From AG1 sp035559775 (GTDB taxonomy: Archaea > Thermoproteota > Thermoprotei_A > Sulfolobales > AG1): DNA of 64,000 nucleotides. The stretch lies in contig DATMAU010000013.1 in the NCBI GenBank assembly GCA_035559775.1, positions 1 through 64,000 of the forward strand, given 5' to 3'. The notes beneath the pieces were generated by a model. That model was not told where the DNA came from, made no database searches, and worked only from the letters and a program-made list of their open reading frames with translations. The position numbers and the translations under genes are program-made. Shown in pieces: positions 16,871-26,757 of the stretch. Position 1 is the stretch's first letter. Each line of letters starts with the position of its first letter.

Positions 16871-17939
16871 CCCCTCTGAGGATCTCTAGCAGGGTTTTTT
16901 GAGGGGGCTCCATACCGGCTATGATCTCTTTAGCCTTGGCGGTGAATAGCTCTATACTGCTCCCAGCACTATCTATAATACCCATGATCTCCTCTATACT
17001 TGATGCCCTCTTTATAGGGAGGCCCACGGATGAGAGACACCTATCTACTGAGAGCTCTAGTGGGAAGAGAGTTATCCCCGGAACCCCGTAGAGTGCTGCC
17101 TCTCTAGCGATAGTCCCTCCCCCTGTTATGACTGCTAAGGCGTGCTTAGCTAGGGCTGGGCCTATGGCTTTCTCGGTAGGGGGTATTATTACCCTCTCCC
17201 TCTCTATATGGTTTCTAAGCCTCTCCTCCATATATGCCCTCTGATCCCCATATCTAGGTAGGATCACGGCCTTATACCCTCTCTTAACAAGATCCTCAGA
17301 GATCCTTACCCACAGATCCCACTTATCCCTCCATATGTAGTAAGAAGCCTTGGTCTCTTCAGGTCTTATAACAACGTATTCTCTTTCAGAAAGGCCTAGG
17401 GATCTTATGTGCCTCTGATCCTGGATCTCCTCTAGATAAAAGATCCAGCTGAGCTCGTCGACACCGCGATAGCTATAGAGCCTTGTGTGGGGTAATAGAT
17501 ACTGCTTCCACTCAGCACTATCTATACACCAGCTATGGACTAGGAAAGATGCCAAGGGCACTGTGAGCCTGTGGGCATGGATAGAGTGCGGTGTGTCGGA
17601 TAGGATTGCTAGGGGTTTTCCCAATCCATAGACTATCCTAGCCTCCACGGGGTTTGGGTAGGAGATCCCTGCTATAAGGTCGCTAACCCTGTCCGAGAGC
17701 ATCTCTAAGAGAAGCCCCATCCTCGAAACCTCCTCCCTAAGCTTCTCATAGGCATCCCCGCCATAGCCTCCTACGAGCGGAACATCTGCCCCGAGGGCTC
17801 TCACAATCCCCTCTATAGCGTCATATCTCCTCCCTGTCACCAGGACATCGTATCCGTGGGGTTGGAGGAAGCGTTTGAGCGACAAGGCTATGAGTATCTG
17901 CTTAGATGTTAGGGCATCGAACCAAACGATCCTGCCCAT
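16842..17939 (-). CDS. DUF354 family predicted glycosyltransferase (GT-B-like)
   Basis: 365 residues starting MGRIVWFDALTSKQILIAL, which is the DUF354 N-terminus (normally xIWxDxxTPKQ). VTGRRYDAIEG, GGYGGDAYEKL and the late HALAVITGGGTIAREAALYGVPGI block follow, the last resembling the donor-binding region of GT-B enzymes. Role and sugar are unknown. The ATG at 17939 is chosen because similarity begins there, and an upstream extension would run into the divergent promoter. It is co-transcribed with the RNA-ligase-like gene, and the functional link is unclear. Confidence 0.8.
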   Translation of the reverse strand: MGRIVWFDALTSKQILIALSLKRFLQPHGYDVLVTGRRYDAIEGIVRALGADVPLVGGYGGDAYEKLREEVSRMGLLLEMLSDRVSDLIAGISYPNPVEARIVYGLGKPLAILSDTPHSIHAHRLTVPLASFLVHSWCIDSAEWKQYLLPHTRLYSYRGVDELSWIFYLEEIQDQRHIRSLGLSEREYVVIRPEETKASYYIWRDKWDLWVRISEDLVKRGYKAVILPRYGDQRAYMEERLRNHIERERVIIPPTEKAIGPALAKHALAVITGGGTIAREAALYGVPGITLFPLELSVDRCLSSVGLPIKRASSIEEIMGIIDSAGSSIELFTAKAKEIIAGMEPPQKTLLEILRGVESRGGGGC

Positions 17940-17951
17940 CCACCAAACCCA

Positions 17952-17959
17952 ATATATAA
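17952..17959 (+). promoter_or_regulatory. TATA box for the phosphosugar mutase gene
   Basis: ATATATAA is centred 27-28 bases before the ATG at 17983, giving leaderless spacing. It lies in the 43-base divergent gap to the DUF354 gene. Confidence 0.5.
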
Positions 17960-17982
17960 CACCCGTGGGAGATATTGTTTGG

Positions 17983-19353
17983 ATGAACATGCCCAGGCTA
18001 TTTGGGACAGACGGTGTTAGGGGTGTTTTTAACAAGACACTAGATGTTGTTGAGGCAGCCAGGCTCTGTATGGCTATAGGAAGCTACTTCGCCCCCGGCT
18101 CCAGGATCCTTGTCGCATCGGACTATCGCGGTGGTACGGAAGCAATATTCCACGCAGGTGTCTCAGGCCTTATAAGCTCTGGGGTTAAGGTCTACGATGC
18201 TGGGAAGATCCCTACACCCGCTCTCCAGCTTGCTGTGAGAGAGCTGGGCTTCGATGGCGGTGTCATGTTCACAGCAAGCCATAATCCTCCTGAGTATGTT
18301 GGCTTAAAGCTAGTAGGACCCGATGGTGTTGAGGTTAGCGATAGTGTTGAGGAGGAGGTCGAGGCCCTGTATTTCGAGTCGAGGTTTAGAAGGGCTAGCT
18401 ATGCTGAGGCTTGGCATGGTGTTAGGAGGCTTGAGGGCGCTCTTGACCTCTATATATCGAGGATCGTTTCCCTCGTGGATAGGGATAAGATAGCCTCGAA
18501 GGGGTATAAGGTTGTGATCGATCCTGCTAATAGTGTGACGACCCATACATCTCCAGAGATTATGAGGAGGCTTGGGGTGAAGGTTATCACCATAAATGCT
18601 GACCCCTCGCCACAGCCCTCGAGGCATTATGAGCCTACCCCGGATAGCCTGGGAGATCTTTCAAGGGTTGTGAGAGCGTTGGGGGCAGATCTTGGTGTTG
18701 GGCATGATAGTGATGGTGATAGGGCTATCTTTGTATCAGAGGATGGCGAGATCCACTGGGGAGATAGGAGTGCTTTTATAATAGCCAAGCACCTCGCGGA
18801 GAGTGGGAGGTCGAAGAGGCCTAGAAGGATCGTTACTGCTGTATCAACCTCAGAGTTTGTGGCGAGAGCCTTTAAGTCGAGGGGTTTTGAGGTTGAATAC
18901 ACAGCTGTTGGTATAAAGAGGCTCTTCGAGGGTATAAGGAGATCTGGGGCTATGTGTGCCTTCGAGGAGAACGGGGGTTTCGTGTATCCAGAGCACTTAT
19001 CAGTGAGGGATGGTGGTGCTAAATCCGCCCTCTTCCTCGAGGCTATGGCTTATTCCGGTGAGAGGGCTTCCCAGCTCTTCTCCCAAATACCCAGGGTCTA
19101 TATAGTTAAGACCAAGATCCCGATGGATAGGGATAAGGCTCTCAAGGCTGTCGAGGCTGTTAGGGAGGTGTATAGGGGTAGTGATACCATAAATATAGAT
19201 GGTGTTAGGGTTAACCTCAAGACAGGCTGGTTCCTCGTAAGGCCCTCTGGTACGGAGCCTGTGGTGAGGATCATGCTGGAGGCTGTTAGCAGGGATGAGG
19301 GTGATAGGATCCTTAGCGAGCTTCTCTCAGTGATAAGAGGTGTTGTTGGGTGA
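17983..19353 (+). CDS. glmM: Phosphoglucosamine mutase / phosphomannomutase family
   Basis: 456 residues of the alpha-D-phosphohexomutase superfamily. The start MNMPRLFGTDGVRG is typical. The phosphoserine loop is TASHNPPEY, the metal-binding loop DSDGDR, the sugar-binding loop ENGG, and the C-terminal phosphate-binding RPSGTEP is present. It interconverts sugar 1- and 6-phosphates and in archaea feeds amino-sugar or nucleotide-sugar pools. Substrate (GlcN-6-P, Man-6-P or Glc-6-P) cannot be fixed from motifs. It starts at ATG 17983 (TATA spacing), with ATG 17989 as the alternative. Its stop overlaps the Trm112-like start. Confidence 0.9.
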   Translation: MNMPRLFGTDGVRGVFNKTLDVVEAARLCMAIGSYFAPGSRILVASDYRGGTEAIFHAGVSGLISSGVKVYDAGKIPTPALQLAVRELGFDGGVMFTASHNPPEYVGLKLVGPDGVEVSDSVEEEVEALYFESRFRRASYAEAWHGVRRLEGALDLYISRIVSLVDRDKIASKGYKVVIDPANSVTTHTSPEIMRRLGVKVITINADPSPQPSRHYEPTPDSLGDLSRVVRALGADLGVGHDSDGDRAIFVSEDGEIHWGDRSAFIIAKHLAESGRSKRPRRIVTAVSTSEFVARAFKSRGFEVEYTAVGIKRLFEGIRRSGAMCAFEENGGFVYPEHLSVRDGGAKSALFLEAMAYSGERASQLFSQIPRVYIVKTKIPMDRDKALKAVEAVREVYRGSDTINIDGVRVNLKTGWFLVRPSGTEPVVRIMLEAVSRDEGDRILSELLSVIRGVVG

Positions 19354-19739
19354 AATACAGGCTTGTGGATCTACTAGCATGCCCTATGTGTAAAAACTTC
19401 CCCCTAGAGTTGATAGTTATTGAGGAGAAGAAGCACCCGAGGAGGGAGCTGGGTAGGAGTAAGCCTTTATGCGAGCTATGGTGTAGCTATCTCAAAAAAG
19501 ATCTCTCGAAGGAGAAGGTGGAGACACCGTGCGAGGAGTGCGTATCTATAGAGATAGCCACAGCAGTGATCTATTGTAGGAAGTGTGGGAGATGGTACCC
19601 CGTGATCGATGAGATCCCGAGAATGCTTCCCGACATGTATAGGAACGAGGGGGAGGATAGAGAGTTCCTTAAAAAATATAGAGACAAGATCCCCGAGGAG
19701 ATCCTTAGAAGTGGTAAGCCTTTTAATCTCCAGCAATAG
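19350..19739 (+). CDS. Trm112-like zinc protein
   Basis: 129 residues. LLACPMC at the N-terminus and IYCRKCGRWYPVIDEIPRMLP toward the C-terminus are the two halves of the Trm112 zinc-binding fold. An extra cysteine pair (PCEEC) lies in the insert between them. Trm112 proteins activate several class I methyltransferases in archaea and eukaryotes. It overlaps the mutase stop by four bases (GTGA). Confidence 0.8.
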   Translation: MKYRLVDLLACPMCKNFPLELIVIEEKKHPRRELGRSKPLCELWCSYLKKDLSKEKVETPCEECVSIEIATAVIYCRKCGRWYPVIDEIPRMLPDMYRNEGEDREFLKKYRDKIPEEILRSGKPFNLQQ

Positions 19740-19765
19740 TCTGGTCTAGATTATAGAACCGGTGG

Positions 19766-20926
19766 TTGGTAAATAAGCCCTCACAGGATATATTTCGGTG
19801 TATATTGGTGGAAAGCGGGCTTAGGATAAAGATCCTTGAGGAGAAGCTATCAAGAGTCTCAGCACTAGTTGAAGAGCTCTCTCTAAAAGGGCTTCTGATT
19901 GCGAGCGAGTCTATGAACAAGTGGTTCTTGGGAAAAGGGGTCTCAGCGATCACTATTATCAGCGATAAGAGGGCTAGGGTCTATGTGCCTGTGCTCGAAT
20001 ACACAAGGATCAGGGATCATGTATCCGGGGCTAAGGATATAGAGGTTATAGCTTACCAGAGATACCCAGTAGAGCCTCCGGAGGATATGCCCCTCATAAG
20101 GGGAGGTGTTGAAGATGTTATTAAGAAGGAGCTGAGCGTTAAAGGAGCCTTTGGGTGTGACTACTCATATCTGGGCAAAAGGCTCCTCGAGATCCTCTCT
20201 GGCAAGTGCGTGGATCTCTCAGAAGATCTCTCAAGGATCAGGGCTTTGAAGACAAAGAGCGAGATCGAAGCTATATCGAGATCCGCCGAGATAGCGTCGA
20301 AAGCATTCACAGAGGTTGCTGGGAGTGTTAGGGAGGGTATGAGTGAGAGGGAGCTGGCTGGGATGCTTGATAGAGCGTTAAGACTACATGGCTCTGATGG
20401 GTATGCGTTCCCAACTATAGTGGCTTCAGGTCCGAACGCCTCCTATCCACATGCGGAGCCGGGTGATAGAAGGATCTCGTCAAGAGATGTTGTGGTCATA
20501 GATATGGGTGCTGTGTACTCTGGATACGTGTCTGACATGACAAGGATGCTTGTGGGGAGCAGTGTGGGTTCGGAAGAGCTGAGAGCCTTGGAAGCTGTTG
20601 AGGAAGCCCTCAACACCGCTATAGAGAAGATAAGCCCTGGGGTCAAGGCCTCAGAGGTCGATGGGGTAGCGAGAAGCGTTCTTGAGAAGAAAGGCTATGG
20701 GAAATACTTTATACACGCGCTCGGGCATGGTGTTGGTGTTGAGGTTCACGAACCACCTCTTCTAGCAAGGTCTTCCAACGACGAGCTTAGAGAGGGATAT
20801 GTGGTAACAATAGAGCCCGGAGTATATATACCGGGGAGGTTTGGCATCAGGCTTGAGGAGCTGTTAGTCGTGACAAGCAAGGGAGCCGAGATCTTGACAA
20901 AGCCTTCCAGGATTGTTAGGTATTAG
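19766..20926 (+). CDS. M24 family Xaa-Pro aminopeptidase/dipeptidase
   Basis: Up to 386 residues. The pita-bread metallopeptidase domain carries the metal ligands in VVIDMGAVYSGYVSDMTRM (two Asp), HALGHGVGVEVHE (His), VTIEPGVYI (Glu) and IRLEELLVV (Glu). The N-terminal creatinase-like domain includes LIASESMNKWFLG. It removes residues adjacent to proline, a fitting partner for peptide import elsewhere in the window. TTG 19766 has GGTGGT just before it, but GTG 19808 (VESGLRIKIL) gives a more usual N-terminus, so the first 14 residues are doubtful. Confidence 0.9.
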   Translation: MVNKPSQDIFRCILVESGLRIKILEEKLSRVSALVEELSLKGLLIASESMNKWFLGKGVSAITIISDKRARVYVPVLEYTRIRDHVSGAKDIEVIAYQRYPVEPPEDMPLIRGGVEDVIKKELSVKGAFGCDYSYLGKRLLEILSGKCVDLSEDLSRIRALKTKSEIEAISRSAEIASKAFTEVAGSVREGMSERELAGMLDRALRLHGSDGYAFPTIVASGPNASYPHAEPGDRRISSRDVVVIDMGAVYSGYVSDMTRMLVGSSVGSEELRALEAVEEALNTAIEKISPGVKASEVDGVARSVLEKKGYGKYFIHALGHGVGVEVHEPPLLARSSNDELREGYVVTIEPGVYIPGRFGIRLEELLVVTSKGAEILTKPSRIVRY

Positions 20927-21056
20927 TAAAAACGGTATAGAGGGTTCTTCTCAGCACAGCTATAGGATTTATCTTTACGATATGGGGCTAATAATTCTGA
21001 CAAGCCTGCAAAGGGGGTTTTTTAATACTCTTAAGAGAGATTTTAATGGTGTCTAC

Positions 21057-22765
21057 TTGAGGGGTATCTCTGCAATAAAGTCTCGATCTATATAGCATTG
21101 CTTATAATAGGGCTAGTAGTTGGGTATATATTGGCAGGGACAGCTGCACCGGCAAAAATGGTAACTATAACAGTAACGGTGCCGCAACAGGCAACGGTGC
21201 AGACAATCACCATGGCTACGACTACTACTGTAAGGGTGACTGTGACGCAGCCGGCTACAGCGATGCCTAGGGAGATACCTATAGGGGCTCTGCTAGCTCT
21301 GAGCGGTGCGTTTTCCGCTGAGGGTGCGATAACAAAGGTTGCTGCTGAGATGGCTATAGAGGATCTCAATAACTATGTTAGATCTCTCGGCCTGCCAATA
21401 ACATTCAGGCTCCTTATAGAGGATAGCGCCACAGACCCGACAGTCGCTCTAGCAAAGACCCAGGCCCTCTATGCTAGGGGCGTTAGGGCTATTGTGGGCT
21501 TTGCATCAAGCCCTGAGGTTAGGGCTGTGAAGAGCTATATTGATGGTAATAAGATTGTTATCTGCAGCTATGGCTCTGTAGCCTCTGATCTAGCTTTGCC
21601 CGACTACGCCTTCAGGCTAGTCCCGCCAGATATATATGGTGGATATGGTGGTAAAGCTCTCTCAAGGGGTTCGGGCTTCATAGCAGTTGATACTGCTTGA
21701 TATCAACCGCTCTTCCCTTGGCTTCATAGGCCTCAGGGCCCCTTTCATTGGAGCCCTTATCCTTAGCCTCCACCCGTTCGGGGTGACCCCAGCCCACAGC
21801 TCCCCTTCATAGTTCGCCTCTGGTTCACTGCTGTGGGGAAACCCCCACATCCTGGGCTTTTTTATTTAACCCGCCCCTCGGGTCTTTATCCCCACCCTCA
21901 TTGTTGGGCGGGCATCCCATAGAATAACAGGGCTTATATAATGTTCCATTATTGCAGAACTACAGGTTTAATATCAGTCCTTATAAACCATCATGAAACT
22001 CGAAGCAGCTGGCTACGGCTTATGTATGATTATGGGGCTAGGTATATCTATATAATGTATGTAAACGATGCATGGGGTAGTGGTTTTGCGAGATACGTAG
22101 AGTCTAGGTTTAAGGAGATAGGGGGGTCTGTGATCTCAAAGATCGGGTATGATCCGGATAAGGTGGACTTCTCAGCAGAGCTTACAGCAGCTGTATCAAG
22201 TATTAGAGATGCTATAGCTAAATATGGTGCTGATAAGGTTGCTATGCTGTTAATAAGCCGTGAGGAGGCTGCAACGATAGCCTCCCAAGCCGAGGGTTAC
22301 CCAGAGCTTATGAGTATAACGTGGTTTGGAACAGATGGGACGGCTCTTAACAAAAAGATCCTAGAGGTTGCTGGAAGACAGCTAGCAAAGGTGAAACTAA
22401 TATCACATATCTTCGCACCAACAGAGAGTCCTAAGTATATTGAATTTGCTGAGAGGTTTAGGGCGAGGGTGGGAGAGGATCCTGGTACGTGGCCCGCCCT
22501 TGTATATGACTGCACGGTACTCATAGGATTAGCTATAATAGAGACTGGCAAGTACGATGGTGAGGCTATAAGGAACGCTCTACCACTAATCGCGCAGAGG
22601 CATTTCGGAGTATCTGGGTGGACACTGCTAGACGAGAACGGGGATAGGGCTGGTGGTAGCTATGATGCATGGGCTGTGGTTATGAAGGATGGTAAGCCCT
22701 CTTGGGAGAGGGTCGCTGTGATCGATGTTGCTACTGACACTGTATCTTGGGTCAAGAGGGTATGA
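21057..22765 (+). pseudogene. LivJ-type (branched-chain amino acid/amide) binding protein disrupted by a 351-bp element
   Basis: N-terminal half: a membrane anchor (LLIIGLVVGYILAG), Thr-rich linker, and domain IPIGALLALSGAFSAEG, through FRLVPPDIYGG. C-terminal half, from 22017: RLMYDYGARYIYIMYVNDAWG to the stop at 22765. Between them sits the element at 21666-22016. Removing exactly those 351 bases restores the frame and reads KALSRLMYDYG. The start is also unclear. The anchor frame begins at TTG 21098, but LRGISAIKSRS (from TTG 21057, one frame away) looks like its natural beginning, suggesting a one-base indel near 21090. No permease or ATPase is adjacent. As it stands the gene cannot make a full product. 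Confidence 0.88.
21666..22016 (-). mobile_element. AAGCC-associated hairpin element, copy A (IS200/IS605-like, non-autonomous)
   Basis: 351 bp inserted in a binding-protein gene. In element orientation (minus) it follows AAGCC (22017-22021) and begins GTAGCCAGCTGC. A short hairpin at that end (AGCCG/CAGCT with a G-U pair) involves the AAGCC itself. It ends with a long hairpin (gcagttgata / tatcaaccgc) followed by CCCGAACCCC. An internal TGTGGG...CCCACA hairpin is shared with the other copies. No target duplication is seen. A 60-codon frame (MWGFPHSSEPE to YEARTP) is conserved with copy C. Confidence 0.85.
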
Positions 22766-22901
22766 CTCAGTCCTATCAGCAATGCCTAGAGGATCAGCTT
22801 TTTCACACTATATTCATATGTAGTCCGAGCCGCATGGATCTCTATAAGGATATATAAGTAAGGATAAAAGGTGCTGTGGGTAATATAACTAGGTGGATGT
22901 C

Positions 22902-24350
22902 GTGTCGATAAGGATCGAGAGAGGCCCGGACGAGTATACATGGATCATACCTAAGGGTGCTAGGCCCGGTATGAGGACAGATGTTATCGTGTTTGGCGAC
23001 GAGTTTCTTATAAAGAAGATGAGGGAGGATATGACCCTAGTACAGGGTGCTAATGTAGCGACACTCCCCGGTGTTGTTGGTAAGGTATATGTAATGCCTG
23101 ACGGGCATCAAGGCTATGGTTTCCCCATAGGCGGTGTTGCTGCCTTCGATGTCGATGAGGGCGTGATAAGCCCTGGCGGGGTTGGGTATGATATCAACTG
23201 CGGTGTTAGGCTTATAAGGACAAACCTTATGGAGAAGGATGTCAGGCCAAAGCTTAAGGAGCTTGTAGATACTCTTTTCGAGAACATCCCCAGCGGTGTC
23301 GGTGCTGAGGGTAAGATCAGGGTGTCTGTGCAGGATATAAACAACATCCTCGGCATGGGTGTTGACTGGGCTATACAGAAGGGCTATGGATGGGCTGACG
23401 ATAAATACCATATAGAGTCGAGGGGCTTTATAGACTGGGCTAATCCTGACAAGGTCTCTAAAACGGCTAAGGATAGGGGTAAGGAGCAGCTAGGAACACT
23501 CGGTGCTGGGAACCACTTCCTCGAGGTACAGGTTGTCGACAAGATCTTCGACCCGTCTATAGCTAAGAAGCTCGGGATATCTAGCGAGGGCCAGGTTGTT
23601 GTGATGGCCCACTGCGGATCTAGAGGGCTTGGGCACCAGGTTGCGAGCGACTATCTAATGATCATGGAGAGGGCTATGAAGAAATACGGTGTCAACCCAC
23701 CTGACAGGGAGCTCGCATCAGTACCATTCAATACCAAGGAGGCTCAGGACTACTTCCAGGCTATGGGGGCTGCGGCTAACTTTGCCTTCACTAACAGGCA
23801 ACTCATAACCCACTGGGTTAGGGAGAGCTTTAGGCAGGTATTCCACGTCGATCCAGACAAGCTGGATCTAAGCATAATCTATGACGTAGCCCACAACATA
23901 GCAAAGATAGAGGAGTACGAGATAGACGGGAAGAGGAGAAAAGTTGTGGTTCACAGGAAAGGAGCTACCAGGGCATTCCCACCAGGGCATCCAGAGATAC
24001 CTAAGGAGCACCAGGAGACCGGACAGGTGGTTCTAATACCAGGTAGCATGGGTTCGGGGAGCTTCGTCATGGTAGGGATACCTGAGAGCATAAGGACATT
24101 CTACTCAGCACCACACGGTGCTGGGAGGTGGATGAGCAGGGCTGGGGCTGTTAGGAGCTATCCAGCAAGCCAGGTTATAAACGAGCTGAGCAAGAGAGGA
24201 ATATATGTGAGGGCTGTGGATGCGAGGATAGTCTCGGAAGAGGCTCCCGGGGCCTATAAGGATGTCGATAAAGTAGCCCTTGTAGCTGATAGGGTTAAGA
24301 TAGCGAAGCTCGTTGCAAGGCTCAGACCTATAGGTGTTGCCAAAGGCTAG
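22902..24350 (+). CDS. rtcB: RtcB tRNA-splicing RNA ligase
   Basis: About 482 residues. The manganese-dependent ligase joins 2',3'-cyclic phosphate and 5'-OH ends of tRNA exons. Signature blocks are present: MPDGHQGYGFPIGG, GVGYDINCGVR (metal cysteine), LGAGNHFLEVQ, MAHCGSRGLGH, YDVAHNIAK and the guanylylated-histidine block SAPHGAGRWMSR. No intein is seen. GTG 22902 has AGGTGGAT just upstream. GTG 22893, three codons earlier, is also possible. It converges with the DUF47 gene. A ligase of this kind would be needed to join any tRNA exons made in trans in this organism. Confidence 0.97.
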   Translation: MSIRIERGPDEYTWIIPKGARPGMRTDVIVFGDEFLIKKMREDMTLVQGANVATLPGVVGKVYVMPDGHQGYGFPIGGVAAFDVDEGVISPGGVGYDINCGVRLIRTNLMEKDVRPKLKELVDTLFENIPSGVGAEGKIRVSVQDINNILGMGVDWAIQKGYGWADDKYHIESRGFIDWANPDKVSKTAKDRGKEQLGTLGAGNHFLEVQVVDKIFDPSIAKKLGISSEGQVVVMAHCGSRGLGHQVASDYLMIMERAMKKYGVNPPDRELASVPFNTKEAQDYFQAMGAAANFAFTNRQLITHWVRESFRQVFHVDPDKLDLSIIYDVAHNIAKIEEYEIDGKRRKVVVHRKGATRAFPPGHPEIPKEHQETGQVVLIPGSMGSGSFVMVGIPESIRTFYSAPHGAGRWMSRAGAVRSYPASQVINELSKRGIYVRAVDARIVSEEAPGAYKDVDKVALVADRVKIAKLVARLRPIGVAKG

Positions 24351-24365
24351 TTTTCCCAGCAATGC

Positions 24366-25037
24366 TCAGGATATAACAGAGCTTTCAAGCCTCACCACAG
24401 CGTGGGCAGCATCTTCTGTGGCGTCAGCTATATCATCGACTGTCCTTATGAGTTGTATTGCGTGGAATATCTCTATAGGTTTTAGACCCCCACCCTCATA
24501 GATCTTGTTAAGAACCTGGTTTTTCACCTCATCTATCTTATCCTCGATCACATCTATCTCAGCTCTCAACCTCAGAGTTTCGTCTCTATCTCTAAAAGCC
24601 TTTGTATATAGCTCCCGCAGTTTCTTCAAACCCGATTTTGCAAGGCTCATCATTACCCCTATATCGGAGTAGATCTGTCCTAAAACCTGGTTCTGTGTGA
24701 GGCCGTTGCGATAAGCTCTAGACATCTCCATCCCGATAAAGTATATGTGATCCATTATATCGTCTGTCTTATCGACCAGGTATTGGAGCTCTGAGACTAT
24801 CACGGGGGGCATGGATCCCTTGATTATCTTTACGAACAGGTCTTCTGCGAGCTCGTCAGCCTCCCTCTCCATTAGAAGCACCTCGTTAGCTCTCTCAACA
24901 GCCTCGCCAGGATCTTTGCAACGCCCGATAACCATCTCGTATGTCATGTCAAGGGCTTTGAGAGATATGTCGAGGTGCTTAACAAGGGTATCGAACATAT
25001 CCCTTTCAGGAGTCTTTGGAGATATCTTGTCAAACAC
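24366..25037 (-). CDS. DUF47 (PhoU-like) family protein
   Basis: 223 residues, all-helical. It contains PhoU/DUF47-like repeated E/DxxxD motifs: DKTDDIMDHIYFIG and RTVDDIADATEDAAH. Members are often encoded next to PiT phosphate transporters and thought to regulate them, but no transporter is adjacent here. The start is GTG (25037), and the AT-rich tttatatataaatac region about 40-60 bases upstream should hold the promoter. Confidence 0.85.
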   Translation of the reverse strand: MFDKISPKTPERDMFDTLVKHLDISLKALDMTYEMVIGRCKDPGEAVERANEVLLMEREADELAEDLFVKIIKGSMPPVIVSELQYLVDKTDDIMDHIYFIGMEMSRAYRNGLTQNQVLGQIYSDIGVMMSLAKSGLKKLRELYTKAFRDRDETLRLRAEIDVIEDKIDEVKNQVLNKIYEGGGLKPIEIFHAIQLIRTVDDIADATEDAAHAVVRLESSVIS

Positions 25038-25205
25038 TCTCTTCAGAGCACCAACCCCTCTATCATTGCTAAGAAAGATTTTATATATAAATACTATTAA
25101 TCGTTATACCCTGTTATTATGTATTAACCTTAGCTTTGGTTCCAAGCTATGGGCTCCAAACCTCCATGATCCTCCCATCTATGGTGGTGTAGATGGTTAA
25201 TGGGA

Positions 25206-25793
25206 TCAGCTAGCATATATATCTGTGTGATATTCAATGGTATAGTTGTTCGATCCGACCAGAAGTTCTATGAGTTCTTCTGATAATAGTGGTTTGCCAT
25301 CTATTAAGGGGTAGGCGTAGGGGAGGTGGATCTCGTGTTCCACAGGGCCTAGTTTCCTCTTTATTGTAACACCCACGGTGAATGGTATGTCTTTGAGCCT
25401 TTTGCCCCTGATGATCTGTAGGGCTATATAGACGCTCCCATCTATCGAGAACTGGTGTTTCCCTATATTTCTTTTAACAGCCTGGGGGAACCTGTCTGAG
25501 AGGAGCTTCTTAGTTCTTCCTAGGGGTGGGTGTGAGCCCAGGATCCCGCCTACCACGATCCCATCGCATCCCTGGAGATCCTCTGGCTTGAGCTCCTCTT
25601 CAGCCTGGGGGTCTAGTATTATGAGCCTTGAGGGATCCGCGATCTCGTGGAGCCTTTTTGCCGTGCTAGGAATGCCCGGTATCTCGATCCCTGTTACTAA
25701 GAGAAGATCCCCCGCGATCCTATAGCTATTCCTATACTCAGCTAATAACCATCTCCCCAACTCTTCCTCGAGGTGCTCCACATAGATCTTCAT
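25206..25793 (-). CDS. Sfm1-like SPOUT methyltransferase
   Basis: 195 residues. IYVEHLEEELGRWLLAEY at the start, LILDPQAEEELKPED, DGIVVGGILGSHPPLGRTKKL and KDIPF follow the same order as yeast Sfm1, the SPOUT enzyme that methylates an arginine of ribosomal protein uS3. The archaeal target is unproven and an RNA target is possible. The gene starts three bases after PCNA and is surely co-transcribed with it. Confidence 0.75.
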   Translation of the reverse strand: MKIYVEHLEEELGRWLLAEYRNSYRIAGDLLLVTGIEIPGIPSTAKRLHEIADPSRLIILDPQAEEELKPEDLQGCDGIVVGGILGSHPPLGRTKKLLSDRFPQAVKRNIGKHQFSIDGSVYIALQIIRGKRLKDIPFTVGVTIKRKLGPVEHEIHLPYAYPLIDGKPLLSEELIELLVGSNNYTIEYHTDIYAS

Positions 25794-25796
25794 GCG

Positions 25797-26561
25797 CTAC
25801 ACAGCCTGGGGCGCTAGGTAGAAGGTAGCCGTGCCCCCCATAACGAGGGGGAATACTAGTCTGAGTGGGGAGTCGTTGGAAAAGCTTACCTGTAGCTGTG
25901 ATGCTAGTTTGGCGAGGGATAGGATTTTCTCTATATAGCTGATCTCGTAGGAGCAACTTGAGGGCTTATTGACCCTTAGATCTATCAGAGCCCCTGAGGA
26001 TCTTGTAAGCCTTGCAAGACCCTTCTTGGTAGAGGCCTCCATGATCTCGAGGGCCTCTTCGTTCTCCGCCCTGAGAAGGGCGTAGGATCCTATTGACGCT
26101 ATATCCTTGATCGCTAGTTTGAAGGGATCTATACCTATTATAGCATCAACATCGTATTGGACATCTATGCTTGGTATATCGCTTGGAAGCTCTATGCTTC
26201 TAAACTTAAACCTCCTCGTAGGAAGACCCTCTACAACTACTTCTACGAACTCGCCATCGCTTGCCAAGACATATCTCTCATTCTTCTTAACCTCCTCTAG
26301 TGTTAGTTCTAGGTTCTGCATAGATAGCCCTAGAGAGAGCTCCTTATCAACCCTAAGCTCTAGAAAGGCGCTCGAGGGTATCTCGAGTGTGAGCATCGAT
26401 ACCTTGGCAGGATCTAGTGCTGTGAGGCGAAAACCATTGCTATCTATAGTGACCAAAACCTCGTCCACAAGCCCTTTGAGGGAATCCACAATAGCCTTGG
26501 GAACCTTGACATCGCTGAAGACGAGAGAGATCTTAGGCTCTATCGATACGAAGGATGACAT
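25797..26561 (-). CDS. pcn: DNA polymerase sliding clamp (PCNA)
   Basis: 254 residues with the two PCNA half-domains: VDEVLVTIDSNGFRLTALDPAKVSML, then the central linker and SIDVQYDVDAI, then FPLVMGGTATFYLAPQAV at the end. It encircles DNA and tethers polymerase, ligase and FEN1. Crenarchaea usually have several PCNA paralogues forming heterotrimers, and which subunit this is cannot be told. It starts at ATG 26561. The ttaataaatg about 30 bases upstream is a possible TATA region. Confidence 0.95.
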   Translation of the reverse strand: MSSFVSIEPKISLVFSDVKVPKAIVDSLKGLVDEVLVTIDSNGFRLTALDPAKVSMLTLEIPSSAFLELRVDKELSLGLSMQNLELTLEEVKKNERYVLASDGEFVEVVVEGLPTRRFKFRSIELPSDIPSIDVQYDVDAIIGIDPFKLAIKDIASIGSYALLRAENEEALEIMEASTKKGLARLTRSSGALIDLRVNKPSSCSYEISYIEKILSLAKLASQLQVSFSNDSPLRLVFPLVMGGTATFYLAPQAV

Positions 26562-26757
26562 GGCTCACCACCAGAGAAAATACAGGGCGATTAATAAATG
26601 CGGAGCGGAATGCTTATAAGCATCCATAGCCTTTTCTACAAGGCGTCGGGGATGTGTATTCACACCTAGATCTTTGATGGGGAGAAGCCCAGGGATAGAG
26701 TTTAGAGAGAAGACCATCGAGAGAATATACAGACCATCCGGGGTGGTTTGTTATTGC

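Noticed and set aside
20913..21095. A 60-codon gene following the M24 peptidase
   Set aside because: It overlaps the peptidase stop, lacks similarity, and its last residues look like the misplaced start of the LivJ-like protein.
22766..22892. Possible C/D-box small RNA in this and other gaps (for example near 33860 and 55870)
   Set aside because: Single ATGATxA-like strings occur but without a matching CTGA box at the right distance.
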